DNA of 64,000 bases from CALVGQ01 sp964369385 (GCA_964369385.1 CAYJEY010000004.1:76657-140656), one strand, 5' to 3'. Shown: positions 51,322 through 61,236, counted from the stretch's first letter. The notes: generated by a model not told the origin, from the sequence alone. A program made the numbers and translations.

Positions 51322-52836
51322 ATGAATAAAAAATTTACTATAACTTTAATTTTCGCAGCTTTTGTAAGTGTATTATGTGCAACAATCATTTTATTAATTT
51401 CTAGCAATATTCAAACACCTGAAGTGAACTTAATTACAATTTCAAATGATGGTCAACACATTGGTGATTCGCTCACTTCTGTTGACTTAGAAATGTCCAT
51501 CAACGGCTTTGATCTAGAAGTTGATTTAAGTAAGTTCAATCCAACTATTTCAGCACGCTCTCTATCATCAGAAACATCTAATATTTTTCAATTTGAAACA
51601 AACGATGAAAGTGTGGAGGTTTTTCTTAATGGCGTAAAAGTTAACAACACTACAACATTCGATATTCCTGTTCTTAAACAAGAAGAAGTGATTGAACTTA
51701 CAATTGTAAAAGGCAATTCACAAAGAAATATTACTCTTCAAACACTACCAGACGAATTCCCTACACTGCAGTTTAGTGGTTACAGTCCTAGTGAAGGTGA
51801 TTTTTATGGAGATGTATTAAATGACTATGGTCAATCTTACGTTTATAAATATGATAATTATGGAAACCTACTTTTTTATTATGGTGATTATTTTGATAAT
51901 CGAGGTTCAACAATGAATTTAGAAAAACATACTATTGAAGATAAAGTATATTATTCATTTTTTAGACCTAGCAAAGATTCATCAGATCAATTGTTGTACA
52001 TTGGTATAAACTATGGAGAAATCGTTCTTCTTAATGACCAATATCAATTTCTAACTTCTTTGGAATTATTTCCAAGTGAAAGCAACCCTGCTGGTGGCTA
52101 TGTAGAAAACCACGACTTCATGATGCTAGGAGAAAACCACTATGTCTTGTTAGGCGCAGTCGATGAAAATATCTATATGCCTGATATCAATGAATTTGCA
52201 CGTGTAAAAGCTGCTTATATACAAGAGGTAAAAGATGGTAATGTAATATTCGAGTGGAATTCAACCGAATATCCAGAATTTTTCTCATCATCAATTACAG
52301 GTAATGATTATACTAATACTACACCAAATTACTATGCCGCAGACTACATGCATATGAACAGTATATTTATAGATCCAAGCGACGATAACTTCATTATCTC
52401 TTTTAGGAATCTTGATAGTGTAGTCAAGATAGACCGTGTGTCTGGCGAAATAATTTGGATACTAGGAGGTATTAACGATGACTTTGGACTTGCAGAAAAT
52501 CAACTTTTCTCCCTCCAACATCACGCTAGAATCACTAGTGAAGGAACACTGTTATTATTTGATAACGGGGTTGATTCACAGTTAAGTCGAATATTAGAGT
52601 TTGGTTTAAACGAAGATACAATGAGCCTAAATAGCTTTAGTGAATTTGTAGACGTGAGTAAAAACTCATTTGCTACAGGATCAGTTACTAAAACTAATCT
52701 TGGAACTTATGTAATTGGTTGGGGAATGGGTACACCACACTCGCTGATGTCAGAAATTGATCCAATCACGAATGAAGTATATTGTGAAATTATCCCAGAA
52801 TATAGCGTGTACGCATACCGAATTGTAAAAGAATAG
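51322..52836 (+). CDS. Arylsulfotransferase (ASST) family surface protein, copy 2
   Basis: The 504-residue paralog of the preceding gene has the same layout: membrane anchor (about 5-28), front domain, ASST propeller. All landmark residues are kept (VENHDFMMLGENHYVLLG, YMHMNSIFIDPSDDNFIISFR, VVKIDRVSGEIIWILGG), though RQHYAT becomes LQHHAR. The two differ mainly in the first 60 residues and in scattered positions. A 75-bp block (51739-51813) is nearly identical to 50054-50128. It has its own promoter, so the copies can be expressed apart. AGGGGG precedes the ATG. Confidence 0.8.
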   Translation: MNKKFTITLIFAAFVSVLCATIILLISSNIQTPEVNLITISNDGQHIGDSLTSVDLEMSINGFDLEVDLSKFNPTISARSLSSETSNIFQFETNDESVEVFLNGVKVNNTTTFDIPVLKQEEVIELTIVKGNSQRNITLQTLPDEFPTLQFSGYSPSEGDFYGDVLNDYGQSYVYKYDNYGNLLFYYGDYFDNRGSTMNLEKHTIEDKVYYSFFRPSKDSSDQLLYIGINYGEIVLLNDQYQFLTSLELFPSESNPAGGYVENHDFMMLGENHYVLLGAVDENIYMPDINEFARVKAAYIQEVKDGNVIFEWNSTEYPEFFSSSITGNDYTNTTPNYYAADYMHMNSIFIDPSDDNFIISFRNLDSVVKIDRVSGEIIWILGGINDDFGLAENQLFSLQHHARITSEGTLLLFDNGVDSQLSRILEFGLNEDTMSLNSFSEFVDVSKNSFATGSVTKTNLGTYVIGWGMGTPHSLMSEIDPITNEVYCEIIPEYSVYAYRIVKE

Positions 52837-52850
52837 TTGCTGAATAAATC

Positions 52851-52886
52851 AAAGCCCTTATAGATTAAATAATCTATAAGGGCTTT
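52851..52886. terminator. Bidirectional terminator with 16-bp perfect stem
   Basis: AAAGCCCTTATAGATT and AATCTATAAGGGCTTT around AAAT. It separates the convergent ASST copy 2 and the second yfhO gene. Confidence 0.85.
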
Positions 52887-52889
52887 AAC

Positions 52890-55445
52890 TTATTCGACTT
52901 TAATACATGTTCGCTTTCTCTTTATTAAAACAAAACCAATTATCGCAAAAGATACAAGCGAAATTATCAAACCTGCTTTTAATCCTACTGGCATATAACT
53001 CAGCACAATCTCATTACTTCCTTCATTTAATGATACCTTTATAAACGTTTCTTCAAATAGCTCAATTTCTACACTTTCTCCATTCACTGTACACTGCCAT
53101 CCTTCATCATAGGGATAGGTGACAATCAAGTCCTGTGCATACTCATTTTCGACATTCATGGTAATTGTATCTAGTGACCTCTCATAATCTACCTGCGGTT
53201 GTGAGTGCAAATCTTGCATGAGTGCTTCATACACATCATAATCAAACAAATAGAAATTTGCATCATCAAATTCAACATAAGATTCTTTTAAGATGATTTC
53301 TACTTTCATTTGTAGTGTTTCATCAACGGTCCCCAATGATATAACCCCACTCTCACTTGATAATGTAAAATTACCCAAACCAACGCGATTTACAGCAACT
53401 TCTATTGTATTACTGAGCATTTCATTAGGCAATTCTAGAAATACTTGTTGATTTACTTGTTCAGGTTCAAACACGAGCTCGAAAATCACCTCAGATAAAT
53501 CATTTGGAACATCTTGTTTTTGTACAACATAAGGTTTTACAGAAGCCACATCTATATTATGTCCAAAAAACTCTTTGTCCTCATGCGCTACAAACAAATC
53601 TCCTTTTGCACCAAGCTCATAAGCCAACTCATTCTGATTTAAAATTGAATGGTCATAAGGCCGTAAGATATCTTCAACTTCGTCCACCACAAATGCGATA
53701 GGAAGTGCATATTTATTTTCGTATATCGATATTTCCTCATTTTGATTGAGGAGTTGGTAGTGAGAATAGTTCGTAGCATTTATCGTATCATCATTGTAAC
53801 TAATTCCATATTTAACACCTAATAAAGATTCAACAAACAATGACGCTCCATAATTATCTGTTCCTAAAAATGCAGGGCTTTGTCCATATTGATATAAAAA
53901 CTCAGAAGCAAGAGCATTGTAACTAGATGAAAAATAACTCAAACTCCCATACCCGTATCCAATCGATTCATTATTTGTTCGATTTATATTTGATTCAAGT
54001 CTTTGATTTTCTGTTAAGTTAACTTCACTTAAAACTTTACTCATGATATTATCATGTATTGAAATATCAGAATAGTTCTCATACTGAGTAAACACAGTAT
54101 ATCTTGAAATTGAATCATAAATGACCCATGTGTTTATTGTAAGCTCAAAGCACACAAATATAAGCAACAATTTTTTGTATTTGAACGCAATCAATATTGC
54201 TAGTATGACAAAAACAATGTTGACTACTAAATACAAATGAGACCTATAATTTAAATAATCAATCGCTAGCAATGAGAAATAGATAACACTTGCTATGGCA
54301 ATTGTCTTTATATCTTTTTTGCTATAGTAATCTGCTGCAATAAGAATCATCATCATACTTATGCAATATGCGAATCGCGTAGGAAACAAAAATGGACTAG
54401 TAAACAAATGGAAAACGTAATTTAATGGCTCAACTAATACACATAAAACCATTAATCCTACAAAAATATAATTAATGATTCTTAAACGAAGATCTTGTTT
54501 ACGTTGAATCAAAGCTGCAATAAACAGCACAGCTACAAGCACACCACTATAGATATAACTATGACCCATCTCATTAACAACAGGTGCATCAAGCAAAAAC
54601 AAACTATTTAATCCCTTTAATCTTTCAAATATATCAGTAATAAAACCAGTATTGTCTACAGTTAGTCGATTCTTAGCAATTGCTAGATAACTAGGGATTA
54701 AAAACACAGCATTTGTCCCCACAGCAAGCATCCCACTAAGAACAGCATTTTTTATGTTTTCAAGTGTTGCCTTGAACATGATTTTTAGTTGAAATGTGCG
54801 AACAAAAAAATAAATAATACAAAACACACAATTCATATAAGCAGTATAATAATTAAACAAAATACTTAATCCAACAAATAAACCGAACTTCCAGCTTTTC
54901 TTTTCATTCAACAACTCTTCAATACCAAACAAAATAAGAGGTAGCATGATTATACCATCTAACCACATCAAAGATTGTGAATAAGTAATTCCCATTGCTG
55001 CGTATCCATAACAAAATGAAAAAATTACATATTTCATCTCACTTGAAAATCTCTTTTGAAGAAAAATATCCATTGTAACACATGCTAAGGATATTTTAAC
55101 CGCTGTTAGAATTGTAACTGCTACATAAATATACTCATTATCAAACAGCAATAAAATCCATTGAAATGGACTAGATAAATAATATGTATAAAGCGATATA
55201 TAATCGGAGCCAAGACCCGCATCAAAATTGTAGAAAAATTGATCAAATAGTGATACTTTCATCCCTTTCATAAATTCAATGTATTGTCCTGACAAATCTT
55301 GTGTCAATAGTGTCTTATCTCCAAATGGTAAAAATCCTTGCAGTGCCATAACAAGTGTAAACATCACCATTGAAACAAGAAAGATAAGTAACCCTCTACT
55401 TATCTTTCTTGTCTGTATGTTCATAAAAAAATTTCTCAATACCAT
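52890..55445 (-). CDS. YfhO family membrane protein, second copy
   Basis: The 851-residue product has a helix at about 17-37, then the family motif GFLPFGDKTLLTQDLSGQYIEFMKGM (about 37-62). About 11 membrane segments run to residue 450, a large outer domain spans 450-820, and the last helix is at 820-840. It is the paralog of the 46057 and 62959 genes but clearly diverged. It follows glf with 12 bases and AGGAAG, so it belongs to the epimerase-rmlB-glf operon. It likely transfers a sugar from a polyprenyl donor; a galactofuranose or dTDP-sugar-derived donor is possible from context only. Confidence 0.82.
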   Translation of the reverse strand: MVLRNFFMNIQTRKISRGLLIFLVSMVMFTLVMALQGFLPFGDKTLLTQDLSGQYIEFMKGMKVSLFDQFFYNFDAGLGSDYISLYTYYLSSPFQWILLLFDNEYIYVAVTILTAVKISLACVTMDIFLQKRFSSEMKYVIFSFCYGYAAMGITYSQSLMWLDGIIMLPLILFGIEELLNEKKSWKFGLFVGLSILFNYYTAYMNCVFCIIYFFVRTFQLKIMFKATLENIKNAVLSGMLAVGTNAVFLIPSYLAIAKNRLTVDNTGFITDIFERLKGLNSLFLLDAPVVNEMGHSYIYSGVLVAVLFIAALIQRKQDLRLRIINYIFVGLMVLCVLVEPLNYVFHLFTSPFLFPTRFAYCISMMMILIAADYYSKKDIKTIAIASVIYFSLLAIDYLNYRSHLYLVVNIVFVILAILIAFKYKKLLLIFVCFELTINTWVIYDSISRYTVFTQYENYSDISIHDNIMSKVLSEVNLTENQRLESNINRTNNESIGYGYGSLSYFSSSYNALASEFLYQYGQSPAFLGTDNYGASLFVESLLGVKYGISYNDDTINATNYSHYQLLNQNEEISIYENKYALPIAFVVDEVEDILRPYDHSILNQNELAYELGAKGDLFVAHEDKEFFGHNIDVASVKPYVVQKQDVPNDLSEVIFELVFEPEQVNQQVFLELPNEMLSNTIEVAVNRVGLGNFTLSSESGVISLGTVDETLQMKVEIILKESYVEFDDANFYLFDYDVYEALMQDLHSQPQVDYERSLDTITMNVENEYAQDLIVTYPYDEGWQCTVNGESVEIELFEETFIKVSLNEGSNEIVLSYMPVGLKAGLIISLVSFAIIGFVLIKRKRTCIKVE

Positions 55446-55457
55446 TTATTTCACTTC

Positions 55458-56621
55458 CTACTTAATTTCTTCAAACATTTGTAATGCACGTAAAATAATA
55501 GCATCCATGTTGTAATACTTGTATTCTGCAAGTCTTCCCAATAAATGAATTTGTGGAAATTGTTTCGCAAGACTTACATATGCTTCATATTTTTTTTGAT
55601 TGTCCTGTGTAAAAATTGGATAATATGGAATATTTCCTTTATCCGCTAATCGATCATATGCAAGTGGGTATTCAATCGCAATCGTTGTCTTTTCTAATGA
55701 TTGATTTGGATTGAATAGTTTATATTCACTGATACGTGTAAATCCATGCACATCTTTTGGTGTTGGATAATTTACTGTTGCTACTTCTTGGTATATCCCC
55801 TCTTTTGTCTGCACATCGAAATCTAATGAACGATAAGGTAGATCACCTAACTCATAATTAAATAGATCATCAACTGCACCTGTAAAGATTACTTGGCCTT
55901 CAAATTTCTCACCATCTAAATAAATACTATTTGTATCTGCATCTAGTGATAAGCGCTCTTTAGCCTCAGTATTTAAGCAAACTTCGATATTATCATGTTT
56001 TAACATATTTTCAAAGATTGCTGTATATCCATGTTCAGGCATAATTTGATAAGTATCGGCAAAATAACCATCTTCATAAGATAAGCGCACTGGCACACGA
56101 GCAGTAACATTCGGATCAATTTCATCTGGTTTTAAACCCCATTGTTTCATTGTATAATGCAAGAATACATTTTCAAAAATGAAATCTGCTAACTCTTTAA
56201 TTTCATCATTTTCATTCTCTTTTAATGTTAAAATAGGAATTTGTTTATCTTCTCCATATGTATCAATTAAAATTTGTTTAAGGCGTTTTGCTTTGTTTTC
56301 TTCAAAACATAAATCAATCGATTCAAAGTTAAATGGAATTGGGCATAATATCCCATTTACATATCCTTTGACACAGTGTTTATAGTCGTACCAACTTGTA
56401 AAATTAGATAAATAATCTACGACTTCTTTTGAGTTTGTATGAAAAATATGTGGTCCGTACTCATGACGTAAAACTTGATTATCATCTAAGTAGTCATACA
56501 TATTACCTGCAATATGATTGCGTTTCTCGATCAGCAAAACCTTTTTCCCTAGATTTGCAAATCGTTCAGCCATTACTGCACCAGCAAAACCTGCTCCTAC
56601 TATAACGATGTCTTTATTCAT
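55458..56621 (-). CDS. glf: UDP-galactopyranose mutase
   Basis: ATG 56621 (MNKDIVIVGAGFAGAVMAERF) follows GGAG; the longer frame reads into rmlB. The 387-residue flavoenzyme has GAGFAGAVMAERFANLGKKVLLIEKR (FAD site), HIAGNMYDYLD, HEYGPHIFHTN (about 58-68), FTSWYDYKH, NFESIDLCF and FTGAVDDLFNYELGDLPYRSL. It turns UDP-galactopyranose into UDP-galactofuranose for surface glycans. It overlaps rmlB by 8 bases. Confidence 0.95.
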   Translation of the reverse strand: MNKDIVIVGAGFAGAVMAERFANLGKKVLLIEKRNHIAGNMYDYLDDNQVLRHEYGPHIFHTNSKEVVDYLSNFTSWYDYKHCVKGYVNGILCPIPFNFESIDLCFEENKAKRLKQILIDTYGEDKQIPILTLKENENDEIKELADFIFENVFLHYTMKQWGLKPDEIDPNVTARVPVRLSYEDGYFADTYQIMPEHGYTAIFENMLKHDNIEVCLNTEAKERLSLDADTNSIYLDGEKFEGQVIFTGAVDDLFNYELGDLPYRSLDFDVQTKEGIYQEVATVNYPTPKDVHGFTRISEYKLFNPNQSLEKTTIAIEYPLAYDRLADKGNIPYYPIFTQDNQKKYEAYVSLAKQFPQIHLLGRLAEYKYYNMDAIILRALQMFEEIK

Positions 56622-57651
56622 TTGTTTTCTCCAATCGTGTTCCATACATTTTTTCAAAATAATTACTGTAGTCACCCGATAAAATATTTTTCCACCATGT
56701 TTCGTTATCTAAATACCACTGGATTGTTTGTGCAAGACCAGTATCAAAATTGTATTTTGGTTTCCATCCTAATTCCGTTTCCATTTTTGTAGGATCAATT
56801 GCATAACGCATATCATGACCTGGACGATCGCTCACATAACTGATTAAAGTTTCTGGCTTATTAAGTTGATCCAAAATTGTTTTTACAACTTCTAAGTTAG
56901 TGCGCTCATTATGCCCACCAATGTTGTATACTTCTCCAACTTTACCTTTGCGTAAAATTAAATCAATCGCAACACAGTGATCATAAACATGCAACCAGTC
57001 TCTTACATTTTCACCATTCCCATACACAGGTAATTTCTCATTAGCTAACGCACGCGAAATCATGAGTGGAATTAATTTTTCAGGGAAATGATATGGTCCA
57101 TAGTTATTTGAGCAACGTGAAATCGTTACTGGTAGCTTAAAAGTTCGATGATACGCTTGAACTAACAAATCTGCAGCTGCTTTAGATGCACTATATGGGC
57201 TTGATGTATGAATTGGTGTTTCCTCAGTAAAGAATAAATCAGGTCGATCAAGTGGTAAGTCTCCATATACCTCATCTGTAGACACTTGATGATAACGAGC
57301 AACCCCATATTTTCTAGATGCATCCATAAGTACTTGTGTACCAATTACATTTGTCGTAATAAAAATCTCAGGATCTGTTACAGAGCGATCCACATGACTT
57401 TCTGCAGCAAAATTTACTACAATATCGAATTTTTCCTCTTCGAACAAGCTCATGATAAATTCACGATCAGTGATATCTGCTTTTACAAATTTAAAATTGC
57501 TTAAGTTCATACATGGTTCTAATGTTTCCAAATTTCCTGCATAAGTAAGTGCATCAAGTGCTACAATTTCATCCTGTGGATATGTATCACACATGTAATG
57601 TACAAAATTACCTCCAATGAATCCAGCTGCTCCTGTTACTAAAATTTTCAT
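56614..57651 (-). CDS. rmlB: dTDP-glucose 4,6-dehydratase
   Basis: The 345-residue short-chain dehydrogenase has the NAD site TGAAGFIGGNFV (residues 6-17) and FAAESHVDRSV. The catalytic Thr/Asp/Glu are in VSTDEVYGDLP, the YSASKAAADLL motif holds the Tyr-x3-Lys, and SNNYGPYHFPEKLIPL and VRDWLHVYDHC follow. It makes dTDP-4-keto-6-deoxyglucose from the RmlA product. rmlA stands about 4.4 kb away; rmlC and rmlD are not in the window. AAGGAG precedes the ATG. Confidence 0.95.
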   Translation of the reverse strand: MKILVTGAAGFIGGNFVHYMCDTYPQDEIVALDALTYAGNLETLEPCMNLSNFKFVKADITDREFIMSLFEEEKFDIVVNFAAESHVDRSVTDPEIFITTNVIGTQVLMDASRKYGVARYHQVSTDEVYGDLPLDRPDLFFTEETPIHTSSPYSASKAAADLLVQAYHRTFKLPVTISRCSNNYGPYHFPEKLIPLMISRALANEKLPVYGNGENVRDWLHVYDHCVAIDLILRKGKVGEVYNIGGHNERTNLEVVKTILDQLNKPETLISYVSDRPGHDMRYAIDPTKMETELGWKPKYNFDTGLAQTIQWYLDNETWWKNILSGDYSNYFEKMYGTRLEKTNE

Positions 57652-58550
57652 AATTTCTTCTCCTTCTCATTCTTAACTCTAGTTACTTCTATTTTAATCG
57701 CTTCATGAAATGATGTCTGGGGAGTGAATCCTGTTAACCTTTTAAGTTCCATGATATCCAAAATAATAGAATCTACTAAATTAACTTGGCTTTTAACAAC
57801 TTGTTTTCTAATTTTTTTACCCACTTCTTGCTCAATCATTTCTATAACATCAGAAAGTGAAGTTCCTTTACCACTTCCAATATTTACTACTTCATTTTGC
57901 ACATGGTTTTCAATTAACTTTTTTAATGCCATCGCAAAATCATTGATGTATATGTAATCACGAACTGATTCAGAACTTCCCCACATTTCAAAACTTTCTC
58001 CTGTGAGTGCCTTTTCTATTAATATCGGTATAACCCCTTGTCTTTTATTTGTACTTTGAACACCTCCAAAAGGATTCGAAACACGAAGTATAAGATAATT
58101 TAATCTACTTTCTTGAAGTAATTCCTCAACTGCTACTTTACTTTTGGCATAAAATGATACTGGCATTAGCTCACTTGTTTCTTTAACAGGGATTTCACTA
58201 CTTCCATATACAGTCCCACCACTTGAAAACATAACAAATGTTTCAATTTGTTTCTGATTTAGAATGTCAAATAGCATTTCATATTTATCTAGTACAGATT
58301 TTAATGCTTCCTGTTCATTCTCGGGCTTTGCCAGATTTGATACAAGGGTAATCGTATCAACAACAATTGCACCTTTAAAATCAATCTTATCTAACTCAAT
58401 TTGATTAAAGACATCAACAATTTCCATCTTATCAACCAATAAATCACTATATTCACTTTTTAAACCTAGGCATACAGTATCAAAATAACTCGTACATAAC
58501 GAAGTTAAATTATAGCCAAGATAACCACACCCTAAAAAGATTACTTTCAT
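57648..58550 (-). CDS. NAD-dependent epimerase/dehydratase
   Basis: The 300-residue extended SDR protein has the dinucleotide loop FLGCGYLGYNL (GxGYLG, residues 5-15) and SSGGTVYGSSEIPV (about 109-122). The catalytic YAKSK is at about 134-138, followed by RVSNPFGGVQS and VRDYIYINDFA. The GCGYLG start differs from the usual GxxGxxG, and the product is about the size of 4-epimerases or NDP-4-keto reductases. Together with rmlB it may finish a dTDP-deoxysugar. It is the first gene of its operon and overlaps rmlB by 4 bases. The exact reaction is open. Confidence 0.85.
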   Translation of the reverse strand: MKVIFLGCGYLGYNLTSLCTSYFDTVCLGLKSEYSDLLVDKMEIVDVFNQIELDKIDFKGAIVVDTITLVSNLAKPENEQEALKSVLDKYEMLFDILNQKQIETFVMFSSGGTVYGSSEIPVKETSELMPVSFYAKSKVAVEELLQESRLNYLILRVSNPFGGVQSTNKRQGVIPILIEKALTGESFEMWGSSESVRDYIYINDFAMALKKLIENHVQNEVVNIGSGKGTSLSDVIEMIEQEVGKKIRKQVVKSQVNLVDSIILDIMELKRLTGFTPQTSFHEAIKIEVTRVKNEKEKKL

Positions 58551-58563
58551 TTTATTCCTTCCT

Positions 58564-58611
58564 AATTTGTAAAATACAAATTCCTATATAAACTCCTTTA
58601 TTATCATATCA
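58564..58611 (-). promoter_or_regulatory. Extended -10 promoter and leader palindrome of the epimerase-rmlB-glf operon
   Basis: Minus strand TGATATGAT (58603-58611) is an extended -10 box; no good -35 box is seen. The leader contains AATTTGTA-TTT-TACAAATT (58564-58582), a perfect 8-bp inverted repeat that ends close to the AGGAAGG site and could be an operator or a leader hairpin. Confidence 0.5.
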
Positions 58612-58654
58612 CAAAACAACTTAATTTAACCATAACCCTTATTTAAATAACATT

Positions 58655-58693
58655 AAAAAAGCTACACTGGACGATATATTCCAATGTAGCTTT
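58655..58693 (-). terminator. Terminator of the LCP-PASTA gene
   Basis: AAAGCTACA and TGTAGCTTT close a stem that continues inside with TGGA/TCCA, followed by T on the minus strand. Confidence 0.85.
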
Positions 58694-58702
58694 AATGAAA
58701 TT

Positions 58703-61222
58703 TTAAGGTGCTAGACTTTGTGCTGTTGTTTCTGCAGATGTTTCTGCAGCAGTTGTTGTCGAAGCCGTTGTCGTCGTTGTTGTCGTTGTTGTCGTTGTTA
58801 CTTCTGCAGCTGTCGTCGTTGTTGTCGTTGTTACTTCAGCAGCTGTCGTCGTTGTTGTCGTTGATGTTGAATCAGACGACGAACTAGACGATGATGTTGT
58901 TCCACTATGTCGAATTACCGAAATAGTAAGTGAGCTTGGAATTGGTGTGGTACCTCCTGCTGTACTTTGTCCAACAATTGTCCCCTCGGCAAGACTTGCA
59001 TCATAACCTGTTTCACCTGGTGCTACTTCATCAATAGTAATCGTTACTCCATTTAGTGTTCCCCATGCTTTAGCATAGTTTTCTGCAGCTCCATTTAAAT
59101 ATGGTACAAATGGTGTATGAGTAACAACACTCACCGTGAACTTCGTGAATGTAGAAGAATCTGTTCCAGCTGTATAATTTTGAAGTAATATTGTTCCTTC
59201 TGCATATGAGCTACTATATCCAGCATCTCCATTTTGAATATAAGATACACTAATTGTTTTTCCATTTGTAGTTGCCCATGATTGCGCAACTGATAATAAT
59301 TCTCCCGTAAAGTCTGGGAAGTCACTAGCATGACTAATTACCGAAATTACTACTTGATCCACTCCGTATAGAGTATCGCCTTCTGCAACAGACTGCGTTA
59401 ATACACGTCCTTCAGGCAATGTTGAATCATATCCTTCATCTCCAGTTTTTACATAAACAATAGATAAAGCAATTCCGTTCTCTGCTGCCCATGTTTGAGC
59501 TGTTCCAATATCTCCGCCAACAAAATTAGGCATTTCTAAACGATATTCAGGCGGTACATCTGAAGGAATTTGCGTTTCACTATACCAAGTTGCAACTGGT
59601 TCACCTACATACAATTCCCATTCAGCACTCCATTTTGTTGTTTTAGATGAATCTAACTCGCGATTTAAATCACTATTTTGTTCTATAAATGCTTGCGCAT
59701 CAGAAATTGCGCCATTAAATAACCTGACAATTGATACTGACTTAACATCTCGACTTGGATAAAATTTCGATGTATTATATCCCGCAATTGATACCCCTTG
59801 CAGCTCGATAACATTTTCTGCTAGAACTTGTGTTCGTGACATTTGTTTTAATACATGTTCAAACAATCCAATCATTTGATTTGATGTCATATTTGTTGCA
59901 AAGTTTTCTCCTCCTGCATCAATAACATCTAAGAAAACATTGATATCACGAGTTTGCATTAGTTTTGTAATGATTGCTTCAATTACTTGTTGTTGGTTAT
60001 CTTGGCGCTGGAAATCTCCAGTTACATATGCTTTTCGTTCACGCGCAAATGCAAGAGCTTGTTCTCCATTTAATAAAACCCATGGATTACCATCGTTTTC
60101 ATCAGCCCCAGGAACCCAAGTTGTTAATTCTCCTCTAACTGTTGAAGATGATTGTCCAACAAATGTGAATTCATTGTATACCGTGATACCACCAAGTGCA
60201 TCTACAATATCTACGATTCCTTCAAAGTTAACTTCAGCATAAAAATCTAATTCAATATCAAGTAAATCTTCTACAGTACCAATAGTACAGTTAATTCCAC
60301 TACTACGCACTTCTGTAATTTTTGCTTCTCCATTTGTGCAAGAAACCGGTACAAAACTATCGCGTGGAATTGAAGTTAATGTCACTTTAAGACTCACAGG
60401 ATTCACGGTTGCAACCATCAATGCATCTGAAAGTGATCCACCCGCTTGGTTACCTACAGTTCCCTCTGATCCTACTAAAAGTACTGTAAAAGGTTCTGTA
60501 GTTAAATCTTTATCAGATCCTTCTTGAACTTGTGATTCAACAACCTCATCGAACGTGTGAATAGCTTGAGTATTATCGAAATTAGCATTTTTTAATTCAT
60601 CTAATCCACCATATACTGCAACATAATTACTTGGTAGTGCTGCAGCATCAATGTCTCCTGCAAACAGAGCAAAGATAATATCTAAAGTAAAATCATACTC
60701 TATTATATCCGCATTTATATCCTGGGCCTCTAATTCTGCAATTGGTAGAATATGCCCAATTTGATCTTCTGGGTTAGCAATAACTCCAACTGTTCGCCCC
60801 TCTAATTGATTAAGTGAAGTAATACTAAACTCACCTTCTGCATCGTGTACAACAAAAGAAACTTCTAGTGTCTCTTCAACTGTTCCAGTTTGTACGATAT
60901 TCCCTAGTGAATCATTAACAATATTTACTGCATTTACAATGTATGCTCCACCAGCTAGTCCAACCACTAACCAAGCAAACACACCATATACAAGGAATTT
61001 ATTTGCATTTTTAACTGCAAAGGCAATGAATAAATTCATTAATACTAAGAAAACAATAATTCCAAGATTCACCATTGCAAACATATTTGAACTCAAAGAG
61101 CTAAACTGTGTCACACCATTCAGTGCATATACAAACAATCCATTTACAATGATAGCTAGCACAATCAAAGTGTAATTAAGTAAGATTGGCATACGCATTT
61201 TGTTATTTGATTTTTTTGTCAT
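58703..61222 (-). CDS. LCP family protein with C-terminal PASTA repeats
   Basis: The 839-residue product starts with three membrane helices (about 12-95). A domain resembling half of a solute-binding protein follows (about 125-215, LEGRTVGVIANPEDQIG, FAGDIDAAALPSNY). The LCP domain spans about 245-470 (VLLVGSEG, TSIPRDSFVPVSCTNG, LDFYAEVNFEGIVDIVDALGG, LNGEQALAFARERKA). Three PASTA modules follow (about 570-635, 640-705, 706-772), then a Thr-rich tail. LCP enzymes attach teichoic acids or capsule to peptidoglycan, and PASTA modules bind uncrosslinked peptidoglycan. PASTA is normal in Ser/Thr kinases and penicillin-binding proteins, so joining it to LCP is unusual. AAGGAG precedes the ATG. Confidence 0.88.
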   Translation of the reverse strand: MTKKSNNKMRMPILLNYTLIVLAIIVNGLFVYALNGVTQFSSLSSNMFAMVNLGIIVFLVLMNLFIAFAVKNANKFLVYGVFAWLVVGLAGGAYIVNAVNIVNDSLGNIVQTGTVEETLEVSFVVHDAEGEFSITSLNQLEGRTVGVIANPEDQIGHILPIAELEAQDINADIIEYDFTLDIIFALFAGDIDAAALPSNYVAVYGGLDELKNANFDNTQAIHTFDEVVESQVQEGSDKDLTTEPFTVLLVGSEGTVGNQAGGSLSDALMVATVNPVSLKVTLTSIPRDSFVPVSCTNGEAKITEVRSSGINCTIGTVEDLLDIELDFYAEVNFEGIVDIVDALGGITVYNEFTFVGQSSSTVRGELTTWVPGADENDGNPWVLLNGEQALAFARERKAYVTGDFQRQDNQQQVIEAIITKLMQTRDINVFLDVIDAGGENFATNMTSNQMIGLFEHVLKQMSRTQVLAENVIELQGVSIAGYNTSKFYPSRDVKSVSIVRLFNGAISDAQAFIEQNSDLNRELDSSKTTKWSAEWELYVGEPVATWYSETQIPSDVPPEYRLEMPNFVGGDIGTAQTWAAENGIALSIVYVKTGDEGYDSTLPEGRVLTQSVAEGDTLYGVDQVVISVISHASDFPDFTGELLSVAQSWATTNGKTISVSYIQNGDAGYSSSYAEGTILLQNYTAGTDSSTFTKFTVSVVTHTPFVPYLNGAAENYAKAWGTLNGVTITIDEVAPGETGYDASLAEGTIVGQSTAGGTTPIPSSLTISVIRHSGTTSSSSSSSDSTSTTTTTTAAEVTTTTTTTAAEVTTTTTTTTTTTASTTTAAETSAETTAQSLAP
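58800..58865 (-). repeat. 33-bp tandem repeat (Thr-rich tail)
   Basis: Two 33-bp units starting at 58800 and 58833 differ at two positions. They are surrounded by partial units of GTTGTC/GTCGTT, giving runs of Thr with AAEV breaks. The unit keeps the reading frame, so tail length can vary. Confidence 0.8.
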
Positions 61223-61236
61223 ATACTATCTCCTTA

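Noticed and set aside
59940..60527. Plus-strand open frames opposite the LCP-PASTA gene
   Set aside because: They are mirror frames of a strongly conserved LCP domain and have no start signals.
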